Shown here: positions 1 to 12,914 of the stretch, in pieces
Layout of the letters: each line of letters opens with the position of its first letter
How positions within the stretch are numbered: the first letter of the stretch is position 1
Assembly (NCBI GenBank): GCA_037043455.1
Contig: JAWPHD010003102.1
Location: 124,001-188,000, forward strand
DNA length: 64,000 nt
Source of the DNA: Cyrtodaria siliqua
Lineage: Eukaryota > Mollusca > Bivalvia > Adapedonta > Hiatellidae
Direction: 5' to 3'
Translations under genes and position numbers: made by a program
Notes under the pieces: model-generated
The model's input: the letters and a program-made list of their open reading frames with translations, nothing else
Database searches by the model: none
What the model was told of the DNA's origin: nothing

Positions 1-39
1 ATTGAGCAGTAATGACTGACTGTGCCAGGATGACACAAA

Positions 40-660
40 CTAAAACAAGTAGAAAACAGAGACGGAAAATCCCCCGAAAACAACGACAACAGAGAAGAAA
101 ACAAATAATAATGTAAAAAGAAAGAAAGAGAAAGATAAGAAAGATAGTGGCAACTTAAAAAAGGACAACGTCTGAGGAAATACAATATTAAACAAGAACT
201 GAGGGGAATAAAAGATGAAAAAGAGAAACACTATAAAAACATACAGGTAGAATGAAGTGACAGGATAATACGCATGATATAAAAAGATATAGAGCAAGAA
301 AAGATTGACAAGAGAAACGTGGAGAGAAACAAGCAATATAAAGGTAGAGAAAGACACAGCAAAGGATGAAGGAAAGACATAAAGAAAAACTAGTAAAAGG
401 GACAGAATAAGAAGGAAAATAAAACAAAGTAAAACAGAAAGGAAAATGAAAGACAACTGAGAGAGGGAAAGAAAACGACTGAAAGAGAAATAAAAGAAGA
501 AAAAAGGAACACCGAAAGATAAAGTAAAGACATATCGAGAAATGAAATAAGGTGTAACAAAATACGTGTAAAGAAAGAGGAATATATAATGTAACAGAAC
601 AAATAAATCAAGGAACTGGGAGTCACAAACAATATATTACTGTAAGTGAGCATACACAAG
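40..660. other. purine-rich (plus strand) low-complexity tract
   Basis: The plus strand is dominated by A and G over about 620 bases, with many GAAAG and AAGAAA runs. The minus strand is therefore pyrimidine-rich and gives long open frames of F, L, S and V by composition alone. No gene is supported here. Confidence 0.7.
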
Positions 661-3184
661 GCTTAATTTGCACTGGAAAATAATTTTCGATCTACGACGT
701 ATATGGCGAGGTGAAAATACTGATTGACTGAAAACAAAACTATCAATTAACATTGATACATGAGCACTGATTAATATAAACTGATAGGTGAAAGCTATAA
801 ATGAAAACAGATCTTGGAGATAGGGGAGCCCAAAATTGTCGGTGTCTTACTTAATTTCGAACAGGTGGATCCACTACTCCATCCTTTAAAGGTTATGCGT
901 ATTGTTTTAAACACCTGCAGGATATGTTGTCTGCTTTTTATTTTAGTCTTTTTCGACAGTTAATTGTGGTACGCAGGCTTCATAACCTCGTCTCCCAAAT
1001 ATATTCCCCGATTAGGCACATTGTTTTCTTCTTTAAGGCAATAATTTTGTCAGAAATGAAGACCATACGCCGCTGGCCATGGAATGGTATGAAAATGCAA
1101 CTTTAAAGGTTCCGTGTTCGCCGTCATATGCATACCTACTTTTGATGGCTCAACTGTTTGTACTATTGACATTTTAAAGATTACGTTCTGCTCAACCCGG
1201 GCCTAGACATGTTTCAATACGGTTCATGAACAATCTCCATCAACTGGTCAGAGACTGCAATACATTTATTGCTTATCGTGTTCGGTAATTTATAAATTTC
1301 CTTTACATACTCTTTTGATAAACTGAAACTGATAATTAAAAATGAAACCTGATACATAAACATAAATGATGAATACATACGATAGCTAAAAGCAGTAATA
1401 GTATCAACCAAATTAATATATTATACTAATAGCAATACATAAAACTTACTTACGGTAATACAAAGCATGATGTCTATTGTGTCCATCAGATGTTTCAAAT
1501 AACTTCAAACCTAGGACTGAAAAATATATTTTAAAATCAATCATTATAATGTATGCATGTTTGAGTTATTTCACGTTAATAATTAAATGAAAAAAAAACA
1601 ACACTTTCAACACTTCATGTAATGCAATGGAACAGCAAGTAACCTATATAGACAGCCATGTATTAACGTGGAAAAATATTGAGGTCATGTTGTGTCAGCT
1701 GATATCGTACGGTATATTCATTTGCAAAACAATTTAAAATGTTTCTTATTGTCAAAATTTAACGGCGTGTAACCAATCTTCCGATACGTCTTTGGTTACT
1801 ACTTCGTTAATTTGGAAAGAGTGAACATATTGTCATTATCTTCTAATATGATGTTATGTATACATAATATTTTTATTTATTTACACATTACATTCAAGTA
1901 AGGTGCAAAGTTTCATAGCCAATATGCTGTGCCGGATTAAGCATCTGCGTTGCACCTACAATGTAATGTAGACAGTATATCTATAAGTTTCCATACGCAC
2001 AATTTAAATACTACATGTAGTATGTTGTACACATCTGATCTGTTGTTAAAAAAAGATGTAGCTTAGTATCTATAAACAAAATAAAAACACATTACCGGAC
2101 TAAGCTTAGTTTTTAAACAGTGTATCATTTGTCAATTTGAATGTGTACCTTTAAGTTATTGATTTCTTATTGGCTTATACGCGATGTAAACATGATGCAC
2201 AGTACATTATTTAACAATATAGTACGGTCTTGACAACAGTATTGAGTGGTGTCTAAATGAATTATATGTTTTACATTACCAACAGCCTATTAATATTGCT
2301 TATTGTAACATTATGTTTATTATATTGAAGTACTCATTAATGGAATGCAGGATTTATTTTGAGGGACCATTATATGCATTAACGAACTTAGTTCACGTTG
2401 TATACATGCATATATATACATGTACATGTTCAGTTGCCTCGCTTTAATAATTCAATATTTCAGGTGATTTTCAGTTTTCGCTTTTGATTTAAATTTAGTC
2501 ATGTTATGAAGCTTAACTTACCCTGGCTCGCCACGTCGGGGACCAATTCTCCTGTGATGAGGCTAACGCTATGTAGCTACATCTAGCATGTTATCCAGAT
2601 GTGTAATTGGAACCTGGTGTAGCCCCAACACATTCACTTCACTTCGACAATGTCTTTATGTATACACCATTACCTAGTAGCGAGTATCTATGTCATCTGT
2701 AGTAATATAGGTCCATATATTGATTTACACCGATGATTAAATTCTCAATCCCTCACTCATTGATACACAGTCTACTTACACCGATGATACATGCTGTCAT
2801 CCAAAATGTGAAGGAATTTTACGAAATGTCTTACAATCATTTTCAATTCATTTCAGGCTTCATAAAAATAGCGCTCTATCAATCGACCAATCGGAAAGGA
2901 CGTTACGGAAATTGTTATCTGTTACATCACACACGCTGCCGGTGAGAGTGTTATTACTGCTGTAATCGTATGATCTACAGCAGATTTATAGCAAAACTGT
3001 TAATAGAAATAATATAGAGGGAGAACAACTAAATTGTGTATTAACATGTCACTAATAGGGACACATCAACAATCACCAAATATGAAGAAGTATGTCCACG
3101 GTGTGCTTTCTATATATTTTATGATAAAACATCTGCACTAAAAGGCCTAACATTTACTAAACAAAAGGTCAATGAACTTGAAGC
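661..3184. other. AT-rich stretch, no gene seen
   Basis: I see only short open frames, no convincing splice-site pairs and no strong repeat in this 2.5 kb. It is AT-rich with scattered homopolymer runs. Confidence 0.5.
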
Positions 3185-4890
3185 TGTACTGATAGATTTT
3201 GATAGCTAGATTAGCCATGGGAACATGTGAAGTTTTATAAACAAATAGAACTAGTACTTTCAAAGAAGTAGTCGCCACACGTTTCTCCTAAATAACTATA
3301 TGTAAACAAAGATGGCCGCTTGCGGCCGTGTTTGACATCGAATCAAAATAATTTTGTTAATGACCAACTATAAGTCATGCCTGTCATTTTAGTAAAGGTT
3401 CCATATGGTTAAGTAATGGCATCAAAGTCGTATTTTAAAATATATTTATAGCTGTGACGGCCATCTTGAATTACCGGCTGACCTGGTTTTTACTTAGGAC
3501 CAACTAGACATTAAGAGCAACATTGATGTACATTTTCATGAAAATCCATCCAGGAGTTTCAGAGTTTTTCCAACATACGTAAACAAGGATGGCCTCTGGT
3601 GGCCATGTTTGATATCGAATCAAAATGATTTTTATTTAGGACTAATTGTCACCCAAGTTATTTTAGTAAGGTTACAAATCAATACCACTTATGGTTTTTG
3701 AAAAGTAGTCGCCAAACTTCAATTATTTTAAATCTATTTTTAGCCGTGGCAGTCATCCTGAATTTTCGGTTAACCTGATTTTTTACTTAAGACCAAATAG
3801 ACATCAAGATCAACATTCCTGTTAAGTTTCATGAAACAATATGTAGTAGTTTCAGAGGAGTAATCGCTTCAAGTTCTCACTATTTGTTACGAAAGATGGC
3901 CACTGGCAGCCAAGTTTAATGTCGAATCAAAATGATTTTCAACAAGGACCAACATCAAGTCATGCAGATCATTTTAGGAAATGTTACATATCAATATCAC
4001 GTATAGTTTTCAAGAAGAAGTCGATACAACTTTTTTATAAGATATTTTTAGCTTTGTCGGCCATTTTGAATAACCGGCCGACCTAAAATGTTGCTAGAAT
4101 CAACTAGATATCAAGAGAAACATTTCTGTGAAGTTTCATGAAAATCCGTCAAGTAGTTTCAGAGGAGTAGTCGCTACAGTTTTTTACTATATAAGTCTAT
4201 GTAAACAAAGATGGCCGCTGGCAGCCATGTTTAATGTCGAATCAAAATGATGTTCGACAAGAATCAACATGATGTCATGCTGATCATTTTAGAAAAAGTC
4301 CCATATCAACATCACTGATAGTTTTCAAGAAATAGTCGCTACAAACTTGCTTTTTAAAAATGATTTTTTTAACTGTGTCTGCCATCTTAAATTTTCGGCC
4401 GAGTGGAAACTTTGCTAGGATCAACTAGATATCAGGAGCAACATTTCTGCGAAGTTTCATGGAAATCCATCAAATAGTTTCAGAGGAATAGTCGCTTCAA
4501 TAATTTCTATATAACTAAGTAAACAGGGCCACTGGCAGCCATGTTTAACGTCGATTCAAAATGATTTTCGGCATGGACCAACATCATTTCATGCTGATCA
4601 ATCCAATATCAATATCACTTAAAGTTTTCAAGAAGTAGTCGCTACAATCTTGTTTCTCAAATGCTATTTTTAGTTTTGCCGACCATCTTGGATTTCATAT
4701 CAACGTGAATTTTAGCTAGGACCAACTAGACATCATGGACATCATTCCTGTAAAGGTTCATGAAAATTCCTCCAGTAGTTTTAAAGGAGTAGTTGCTACA
4801 AAATAAGTTTATGGGCATACGGACGGACGGACGGACGGCGGACGCCGTCCACGGCATAAGCTCTGTTGATCTTTGATCATTTGAGCTAAA
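3185..4890 (+). repeat. tandem array of five diverged ~300-bp units
   Basis: Units begin near 3304, 3581, 3890, 4203 and 4520 with an 'aaacaaagatggcc'-like start, so spacing is about 277 to 317 bp. Each contains a 'gaccaactagacatca' segment, a 'gtttcatgaaaatcc' segment and a 'ttcagaggagtagtcgc' segment. The array ends in a (GGAC)n run near 4820. Repeats of this style are, to my knowledge, common in mollusc genomes. No coding potential is seen. Confidence 0.85.
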
Positions 4891-5339
4891 AATACACAAT
4901 TTAGCAAACATGCCATATTAATATGAGGTAAAATCAATTGTATAAGTAAACAAATAACATTGTATTTTGAATAGTTTTGGTACTAAAATACGAAATATTT
5001 ATATCTTGTCCTTTCATGCTGATAACTTATTCAAGATGGCCACCATGCGGGTATCTTTGTTACACAGGGTTTTGTAATAAAGTCTTGACTATTGATTACA
5101 TCTTCAAGAAGCAGCATTCTCCCAAAGGTTTTTAGCATGTCTTGAATGTATTGCCATTATTTACTAGAACGTAAACTAAACCCACGATGACCCACTATGT
5201 TTAAAGCAGCATTTGTAAGACTTTAACCTCAAAAGGTCACATACTATTGACCTTTTTTTACCACTGCTTTCAATAACGTTACATTTGACATGCAACACGA
5301 TCCTATTCAGAGAGAAGTCATTTCTTACCAGCCATTCCC
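4891..5339. other. AT-rich stretch, nothing recognised
   Basis: No gene or clear repeat. One 'caagatggccacc' segment near 5032 resembles the start of the preceding ~300-bp units and may be a stray remnant. Confidence 0.4.
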
Positions 5340-5995
5340 TTCAAATGTAACTCCCAGGGCATGACCTATGCGTCCAATTCAACATCCCGTCTGAGGTGTT
5401 TCAACGGTGTCCAAGTTATGACCCAGGGTCTTTGTCCCCAGGGATGGGTATTGATCTCGGTGCCAATGATGGTTGAATGGTTGTATTCGTTTTTTCATAC
5501 CCAGTGAGTGCATATATGGTTATACGGTAGAATCTCAACAGTTTTCAATGCATGGCCCAGGGGTTATGTCTACAGGGTGGGAATTGACCTCAAGGCCGAT
5601 GCCGGTTGCATGGTTGAATTCGTCTGTTATTGCCCAGTAAGTGTATATACATGGTCATAGTGTGGGGACCTCCTCAACGGTTTTTAAGTTTTGACCCATG
5701 GGTTATTTTCACAGGTTTGGGAACGGACCCAGGGGCCGATGCTGATTGGATGGTTCTATCCGTCTGTTCGTGCCCAGTGAGTGTATATATATATGGTTAT
5801 AGGGTGGGGATCTTAAGAGTTTCCAAGTTATGACCCAGGGGTGGGAATGGACCCCGGTACCAATGCTGGTTGGATGGTTGTACCGTTCTGTCCATGCCCA
5901 TTACGTGTATATATAGTTATATGGTGGGGATCTCGAAACATACCCAGAGAATGACCTAAGCGTCCCATTCAAAATCCCGTCTGACATGTTTTATA
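5340..5995 (+). repeat. tandem array of ~140-bp units
   Basis: About four diverged units recur near 5400, 5540, 5680 and 5820. Each carries a 'gttatgacccagggg'-like segment, a 'gatggttgta' segment, 'gcccagtgagtgtatata' and a 'gtggggatct' end. The same 'atgacct..gcgtcc..tcaa.atcccgtctga' flank appears before the first unit (about 5359) and after the last (about 5951), so the array is bracketed by direct repeats. Confidence 0.8.
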
Positions 5996-6224
5996 ACTTG
6001 AGTCAACTAGTACACACACACTCACCATTTCAGATCCCTGTGTTATACTATTAAGGAGTTATTAGGCTTGTATACAAGGCCACGCCCCCATCCCTATCTC
6101 CGCCCCCCAGGAGTTGAATCAAAATTCAAGTTTCAACCTTCAACGTTTAAAAGTGAAAAAGTAGGTCATCGCAGCAGACTTTTTGACCTTGTTTTTCATT
6201 CAATTTACAATGTTTATTATTTGA

Positions 6225-6655
6225 GATTGCGTGCGTGCGTGCCTGCGTGAGTGCGGGCGTACGTGCGTGCGGGCTCTCGTGCGTACCTGCTTGCGTGCGT
6301 GCGTGTCCATGTTTGTACATATGTGTGTATGTTTGTATGCATGGATGTATTGATTGATGGATGGATGGATGGATGGACGGACGGACGGACGGACAGACGG
6401 ACGCAATTCACGCTCGCACGCACGCATGGACGGACGGACGGATGGATGGGTGAATGGATGTGCGTACGTGCGTGCGTGAGTGCGTGCGTGCGTGTGTGTC
6501 CATGTTTGTACACACCCACTCACGCACGCACGGTTGGATTGATGGATAGATGGATGGATTGATGTGCATGCGTACGTTCGTGCGTGCGTCCGTGCGTGCG
6601 TTCGTCACTGCGTGTCTGCGTGCGTCAGTCCGTCTGTGCGTGCGTGCATTTGTGC
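6225..6655. repeat. compound tetranucleotide tract (TGCG/GGAT/GGAC)
   Basis: Runs of GCGT, GGAT and GGAC alternate for about 430 bases. The segment 'gtccatgtttgtac' occurs twice (about 6305 and 6498), so part of the tract was duplicated as a block. Tetranucleotide periodicity leaves all frames open, which explains the overlapping ORFs on both strands. Confidence 0.85.
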
Positions 6656-7269
6656 GGGGTTTAACGTCGCTTTTAACAATCTTTCCGATACATTACGACG
6701 GTACTACCACACTGGAAAACTACAACTTAGGCACATGACATGATACCACACCCAGTCACATTATACTGACACCAGGCCGACCAGTTCTAAAATGAACCGT
6801 TATATGCGAAACCTCAATCAAGGGAACTACCAGTACCATTTTTATGAAGTCTTTATTATCACCCGGTCGGAGATTAATGTCAATACTAGCTAAACATGAG
6901 GGAATTTTCTTTTAAATTCTTTGTTTATATTATCTTAAAAGTCTATATGAAATAAGGACTGTTTGTTACTATACATTACCGTCATATAATGGTCGATTAT
7001 ATGCAAAATATTAGTAGCATGATTACATGTTTTTGCTTTGCTGAGATGAATAAAAAAAATATGTAACAGTAGGGCATAATATTAACAGCAGTAACCGCAG
7101 GTTTAGTGGCAACAGTAGCAGTAGCAACGGCCGTAACCAACAACTAAATGACAATAGACTCTCGACCTTGACGATAAGTGCACACGACTTTGTAACTAGT
7201 TATTTCAATAATAGATTAAGTACGTCGTAAATTCAACGTATTTACACCCAATGATCTGCATAAGAGCAT
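6656..7269. other. no gene seen
   Basis: AT-rich sequence with an imperfect CAGTAGC-like stretch near 7085-7125. Nothing else is recognisable. Confidence 0.4.
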
Positions 7270-8630
7270 TCCGTTACCGATCCTGAATGACAACACATGG
7301 GGGGTTTTCACACAAGTATGTATTGAATAATGTACAATCAGTACACAACGGTTACCTTAACAAGAGCAAAGTGATACAATTTCATATCAGTTCAGCATTT
7401 TAAAATTATATGTGTAGCAATTCATCGAAATGAAAGTTTTAAAGGCACATTAATCTCAAAATAATGTCCACCTTCTCCCCAAAGACGATAGCCATTAAAG
7501 GCATATAACAGTTAGGCATTGTGAACTTCCTGATTTGTGACAAATTATGCAGACTTACATACTATTTGTAAAACTATGTCACGTATACTCAATATTATTT
7601 TTCAAAAACAGATACCGGTACGTATTCTCGATTTTGTATATCGAACATAGACGACAACAAATGTTTTTTTTCGCAGAAGTATATAGTCAATAATGTATTC
7701 TATAACACAATTGCTCTACTGTTGTTTATCTTAACAAACAAGAACTGAGTGATAATAATTTAGTTTAATTCATCAGTTTAAAATAATATGCAAGACAAAG
7801 CCTCAACAAGAGAGTTTTAATGAACATATATATATATATCAATATAATGTCCACATGACAGCCAGTAAATGTAACCAACAGTTCGGTATTGTACACGTCC
7901 TAATTTATGATATGCAGACGTCCTTGAAATCAAAACTAGTAAAACCTTTGCAGGTGTAATCAATATTCTTTTTCAAAAACAGGTACGGGAAATTCCCAAT
8001 TATGTATATAGCTGTACAATATCGAACAATATGCGGTAACCAACGAGGGGTATTCAACAATGTGCAAATAACATCTCCATTACTATATTACTTTTGTATT
8101 AACTATAACTGAGTGATGATAGTTTAGTAACATTGAGAATTTTAAACAAATATGTCAAATAATGCCTAAATAATGTAGTTTAAATTCCATATCCCTTAAA
8201 ATGACACACAGTAAATATGATGAACAGTTAGGCATTCTTCTCTTCCTGATTCATGATATAAAGGCGTCCTTGGATTCAAATCTATTTTTAAAACGTTGTC
8301 ATTTGTAAGCAAAAGCAGGTACGGGTGGTACATGCATTATCCGTATATAGCTATACAGACGACAACAAACGAGGATTTTTCACATAAGTATGCATTCAAT
8401 AACGTACAAATAGCTTACAATTTCTGTACTACTGTTAACGTAGCAAGAACTGAGTGATTCTATTTTAGTAAAATTGAGCATTTAAAAAAAAATAGTAAAA
8501 TTATGCTTAAATTAGGGAGTTAACCAACACGTTGAATCTCAAAATAATGTTTACAACATCCCTTAAAATGACAGCCAGTAAATATGATCAACAGTTAGGT
8601 ATTTTCAACTTCCCGATTACGTTCATGTGA
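7270..8630 (+). repeat. diverged satellite, ~320-380-bp units
   Basis: About three and a half units start near 7300, 7660, 8045 and 8365 at a 'ttttcacacaagtatg'-like segment. Each unit then shows an 'acaagaactgagtgat' segment, 'ctcaaaataatgt', an 'aacagttaggcatt' segment and an 'aaaaacaggtacgg' segment in the same order. Divergence between units is high, so the array is old. Confidence 0.75.
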
Positions 8631-9257
8631 ACAATAACAATATTAAATTAGTGACATAGCTACTCTATGCCGTATTGCTTTATTTGTCAAGTGTTCATTA
8701 AAGTAAACCTTTAAATACCTAAACTATCCTATTACATAGATACATGTCAGCGATCTTAGCTTTGCTGTCTGAAGTAGGGTTTATAAACACGACACACGCA
8801 CATTCAGCCAACGACACACAGAATGTTCTTTGTGTGAAATGTCTTAATGCGAAAAAAAACTTGACGATATGAAAAACATTCTGTATCGTCAAACTATGGA
8901 AACATTATACAGCAACATTGAATGCCACCGCCTTTGTTGGACGCTTATTGCGGACTAATGTAATGCATTTATTTTGACATTGAGCAATTTCATGACATGC
9001 AAACATTATTTTAAATGATGCTTTGGTGTATCAAAATATTCAGAATGTTTACAAAAGATAAACCACTGTATGTTTTATATACGTATCAGTTAACACTTAA
9101 AATGATGCACCATGCTTAGTAACAAATGCAGTTTCTTAATTAGTTCATGTTAATTTGAAGAAAAAATAAATACGCATTTTACATCGTTTTATATGTTAAA
9201 ATTGTTGAATTATTCTTTAACGGGTCATCATTATATAGTTAGGTTATAGTTAGGTGC
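8631..9257. other. no gene seen
   Basis: AT-rich, with no clear repeat or open frame of note. Confidence 0.4.
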
Positions 9258-9258
9258 C

Positions 9259-9313
<55 letters not shown>
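9258..9313. repeat. (TA)n(GA)n compound microsatellite
   Basis: An alternating TA run passes directly into an alternating GA run. Together they cover about 55 bases. Confidence 0.95.
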
Positions 9314-9315
<2 letters not shown>

Positions 9316-9461
9316 ACACTTTCTTTTAAACAAGACCGGAGGGTAACGCCAGTATCCCTGCCCGTGTAACGCCCCCAACGGACAAAATATTAAGAAAAAG
9401 TGACTTGCTTCAGGTCACAAGCGGAACTAGTTAAGTAATGAGAAAGTCGGCGTTTTCACAC

Positions 9462-9545
9462 ATATCGAGGGTTCAGTGCAAAATGATTGTATCTCCTTCT
9501 TTATTCATATGTAGTTACAATGGTTTTGCACTGACCCCTCGATAT
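9462..9545. repeat. imperfect inverted repeat, small MITE-like hairpin
   Basis: A 'tatcgagggttcagtgcaaa' arm is matched by its near reverse complement ending at about 9545, with a short loop between. The arms are about 29 bp with a few mismatches. It resembles the core of a palindromic non-autonomous DNA element. No target duplication was identified. Confidence 0.6.
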
Positions 9546-10614
9546 GATGGGAACTTAGGTTCTCATGGATAACCTTATTTACCGAGCGGTCCTGATAGGT
9601 TCTCACTTTTTTTTTGACTTGCCATAGTGCCACGTATCGAATTCGCAACTTTCAATTGCATATAACACGCTGCCTACAATAGTTGTTTTTTGTTTACAAC
9701 ATTCACTAAGTTAAAAAAACTAACCCGCCAAATAACGGCAAATTTACACTGCCAAATCGTTATTCAAAACTCCATCCGGGTGTTTAGATCATACAATAAT
9801 GTATATGTGCCGATTAACGTTATAGGTTTATTTACATGTTCTTAAAATAACCGCGATTGAATATGTGTAAAATGAATTAAATCGAAGTTCCATGCGGCGG
9901 TATAGGTACATTAACATGTATTCCTGGTCGATAACTGGAACGGTATCTTGGCGCAGCGTGTTGATATAAGCCAGCTAATATTGAATTAGTGCACGTTGTG
10001 TGCTACATAACCACCCCCGGTACCCGTATAATATGAACGCTCAATAATTGTCATTTAAATATTATATTTGTTATATAATTAGTTTTTGCTTTGTTAGATT
10101 CCCTGAATATTTTACTTCACATCCATATCTTATGTTTTTCATTTTAGTATTGTTTTAAGCAATGTTATCCGTTTTGAAGTGGGTGGATCGGAAAAATCCG
10201 TGTCAACAATTGACATTTCGTCGATTTTCAATTATACAGTAATTTTGACACGATAATAAGGACATGCACATGTAAAACACTCATTATGTTAGTCTTTTGT
10301 CTTTAGTTGATCCCTTAATACTAACTAAGGGTTTTTAATCTGGCGTTTTGTGAGAGAGGGGTCCCCAGAAAGTTACGACGGCTAAACATTTGTTCGGATA
10401 AGATCAAACGAAGACTATGGATAAGTATTAAAGCGGGCGTTTATAACAGCACAAACGAGTTTGTTTTCTTATTTGATACCCCTGTAAGCTTCTAGCTTCT
10501 TAGCTACTTACCGATAGTGTTTTCCCTTACTTGATGGCATACTTTCCTAGTACTTTGCCGTACCTATAGGGAGTGCGGTTGAAAACCCCGCGACGTGACC
10601 CCACCGGGAATAAG
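9546..10614. other. no gene seen
   Basis: AT-rich unique-looking sequence. Open frames are short and I find no splice-site pair flanking a convincing exon. Confidence 0.4.
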
Positions 10615-10619
10615 TAATA

Positions 10620-10862
10620 ATACATAGGCAAACTTGCCATATATGAAACTCATATGAAAGGATATCCATATGAAATTCATATGAAAATCATATGAGAATC
10701 ATATGAAAATTGTATCATATGATTCTCATATGAAACATTTCATATGAAAATCATATGAAAGGTATCATATGACAATCATATGGAACAATTAGCATATGAA
10801 TATCATATGCAATTTAGTTCATATGATAATCATATGAGAATCATATGAGGATCATATGAAAT
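10620..10862. repeat. CATATG array (17 sites)
   Basis: Seventeen CATATG sites lie within about 215 bases, mostly 11 bp apart (CATATG plus a 5-nt spacer such as aaaat), with some 14- and 16-bp steps. One edge carries GGCAA-ac-TTGCC at 10627-10638, a short perfect hairpin. A related array at 18168-18502 carries the same hairpin motif at its opposite end, so the two are family members in opposite orientation. CATATG is self-complementary and also fits the E-box pattern CANNTG. Confidence 0.85.
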
Positions 10863-10976
10863 GTTAATCAATAATATTTGTAAATTATGACATTATTATG
10901 GTCGTGTAAAGTGTCACACAGTAGTCTTGATTTTTTAAATCTCGCGATGTGTCATTAGTTTTCTACATATAAATTC

Positions 10977-11119
10977 CAGGGGCGTAGCGTGGCATACTCC
11001 CTTACTCCCGGGAGTAACTTGGAAAAAAAACATCCTAAAATGTTGTAAATGAAAAAAAATAATCTCTCATTTGGAGCGCACCTCGTATTAGGAGTATGTT
11101 GAAATCAGGCTACGCCCCT
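10977..11119. mobile_element. small TIR element (hAT-like MITE?)
   Basis: The ends CAGGGGCGTAGC and GCTACGCCCCT are inverted repeats about 140 bp apart. The 'CAGGGGCG' start resembles hAT-type termini, and the size fits a non-autonomous MITE. No clean 8-bp target duplication is visible, so the superfamily assignment is tentative. Confidence 0.55.
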
Positions 11120-11284
11120 AATAACAGGTTGCATAATTATTAATTATTAGACTATGTCTAAACAAATTGTTTTGCATAGTACTAACTGTTGATTATATTG
11201 TATATTTACACATATGGAAGAATAACAAAGAAAAAAATAATTGGTGGTGGGTGGGAGAGCTTGGAGTGGAGGGATCAGAACGTT

Positions 11285-11526
11285 TGTGGGAGTGGGGGAG
11301 GGGAGCTATCCCAGGGTGGTATCCAGGATATCCGACTGGGGTGGGAGAGGGGATGTCTCCCAGGGTCGTATCAAGGATATCAGATTGGGGGTGTACATTT
11401 TGGGGAGAGGGGATGTCTCCCAGGGTCGTATCAAGGATATCAGTTTGGGGGCGTGCATTTTGGGGAGAGGGTATGTCTCCCAGGGTCGTATCAACGATAT
11501 CATATTGGGGGCGTACATTTTGGGGT
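11285..11526. repeat. 60-bp minisatellite, about four units
   Basis: Units with a core 'ctcccagggtcgtatcaa' repeat at exactly 60 bp across 11341-11520, preceded by one diverged unit. Because 60 is a multiple of three, several overlapping ORFs run through it. These are artefacts of the period. Confidence 0.9.
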
Positions 11527-12914
11527 CCAAAATGATCGTTGACAGTAGCCCTTTTTATTTTTTAAATAAGCACCCCTTAATCTCAATATATTCTATGAAC
11601 ATGGCGTAGGTACATTTTGAACAATGGGGAGGCCCCTCTCCCCTTGGGGGAACCTGACCGAGTAAGCCAACGTCTACAATTTCCTGACAACAACAAAACA
11701 ACCTAGACTAACAAACCCACCAAAATAGAAACTTGTTTGTAATCAAATGTCAGCATTCCTGATCCCAATACCCAGTGATGTCCTGACCCGTTATTGAATA
11801 AGAAGTTGCTTTAATAAAGTTGTGTGTACCATGCGGTTACCCTCCTACCACCCAAACACCCCGATCCCCAATAATCTATAGACTAAGAGAGAGTCTAGAG
11901 TATGTTTTGCCAGGGCCACCCCAATAGTGTTGACCTCCCCCACCCAACCCCATACACAAATACCTATACCCACCCACAATCTTATTATTTCCTAAAATGT
12001 TTATGATAAAGCGTAAAAAAAAGGTTCTAGATCTACGATCTACGAACGAATTATTGAAGATAAATGTTCAGTTGCAACGCCCTTCCTCCCCTCCCCTCTC
12101 CTCCACTACCGCCCCCACCCCCGACCCCACCCCCTCACTCTCACTTTTTTCCCAGTCATACGTCAACGACTTTATTACTTTTTGTGTTCTTCACGGTCAC
12201 TTATTTAGGGGGTATTCTGATGCCCCCACCCCACCCTGCCGTCCATGGCTGCTACGCTCCTCATTATCTACAATTACGAGTTTGACGTCATCAAGTCCGA
12301 CTGTGACGCGATCATAACGGCGCGTGCAGAAAAAACTTCGACGATAAAATAGAACGCAGCCGTCATCAAGTCAGTTATTTCACGTCATGCTATTTCACAT
12401 GGATACATCTTTATCACTTTTATAGAAGTAAGTATTGTGTGTTCTTTCCTAACTACACTTGAGACAGTAACTAGATCTATTCATGCAACTAATTTGAACC
12501 ATGCATTGCCGAAATATTGTCATCAGTTTTCGATTTTATTTCCAAACATTTGTTCAAGGCGCTTGTTTCAGCAAAATGTGTTTTGGACTTTTAAGATAAA
12601 GTTTAACTAGTCTACCTAAATAAAGTGTATTTCAGCGAAACAACATTTTTAGTGGGAAATAAAAACACCTTTTCCCGCGTTGTAATCGTCAATTGTGACG
12701 GAAACGTGTATCATACAGATTGAGATAAACTTAGATGATAGATCGAACGTGTTTTATTTTTTGTTTTTGTTTGTTTGATTTTTAGAAATTGTATTCAACA
12801 TGGGTTCATTGCGTTGGATAAATATATTGAGGCTAACTGAAGTAATTTTAGGTTTCTTAATTGTCTTCTGTCCCAGCCATATATGGCCCAAAACTACAAT
12901 TTCTTTCACACAGT
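11527..12914. other. no gene seen; C-rich tract at 12080-12145
   Basis: Mostly unique-looking sequence. The plus strand has a pyrimidine tract rich in CCCC and CCCTCC near 12080-12145 and a second C-rich patch near 12215-12240. A short open frame overlaps these by composition only. Confidence 0.4.

Noticed and set aside
40..659. Three long minus-strand ORFs rich in F, L, S and V
   Set aside because: They follow from the pyrimidine bias of the minus strand. There is no domain, and overlapping frames are equally open.
6200..6738. Overlapping ORFs on both strands (RTHARTH- and DGWMDG-type)
   Set aside because: Translations of tetranucleotide repeats, open in all frames.
10620..10862. CRISPR-like array (regular short repeats)
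   Set aside because: Repeats are 6-bp palindromes with 5-nt spacers that are not unique. The genome is eukaryotic and there are no cas genes.
11167..11609. Three overlapping plus-strand ORFs of about 120 residues
   Set aside because: Open only because the minisatellite period is 60 bp. No start or splice context.
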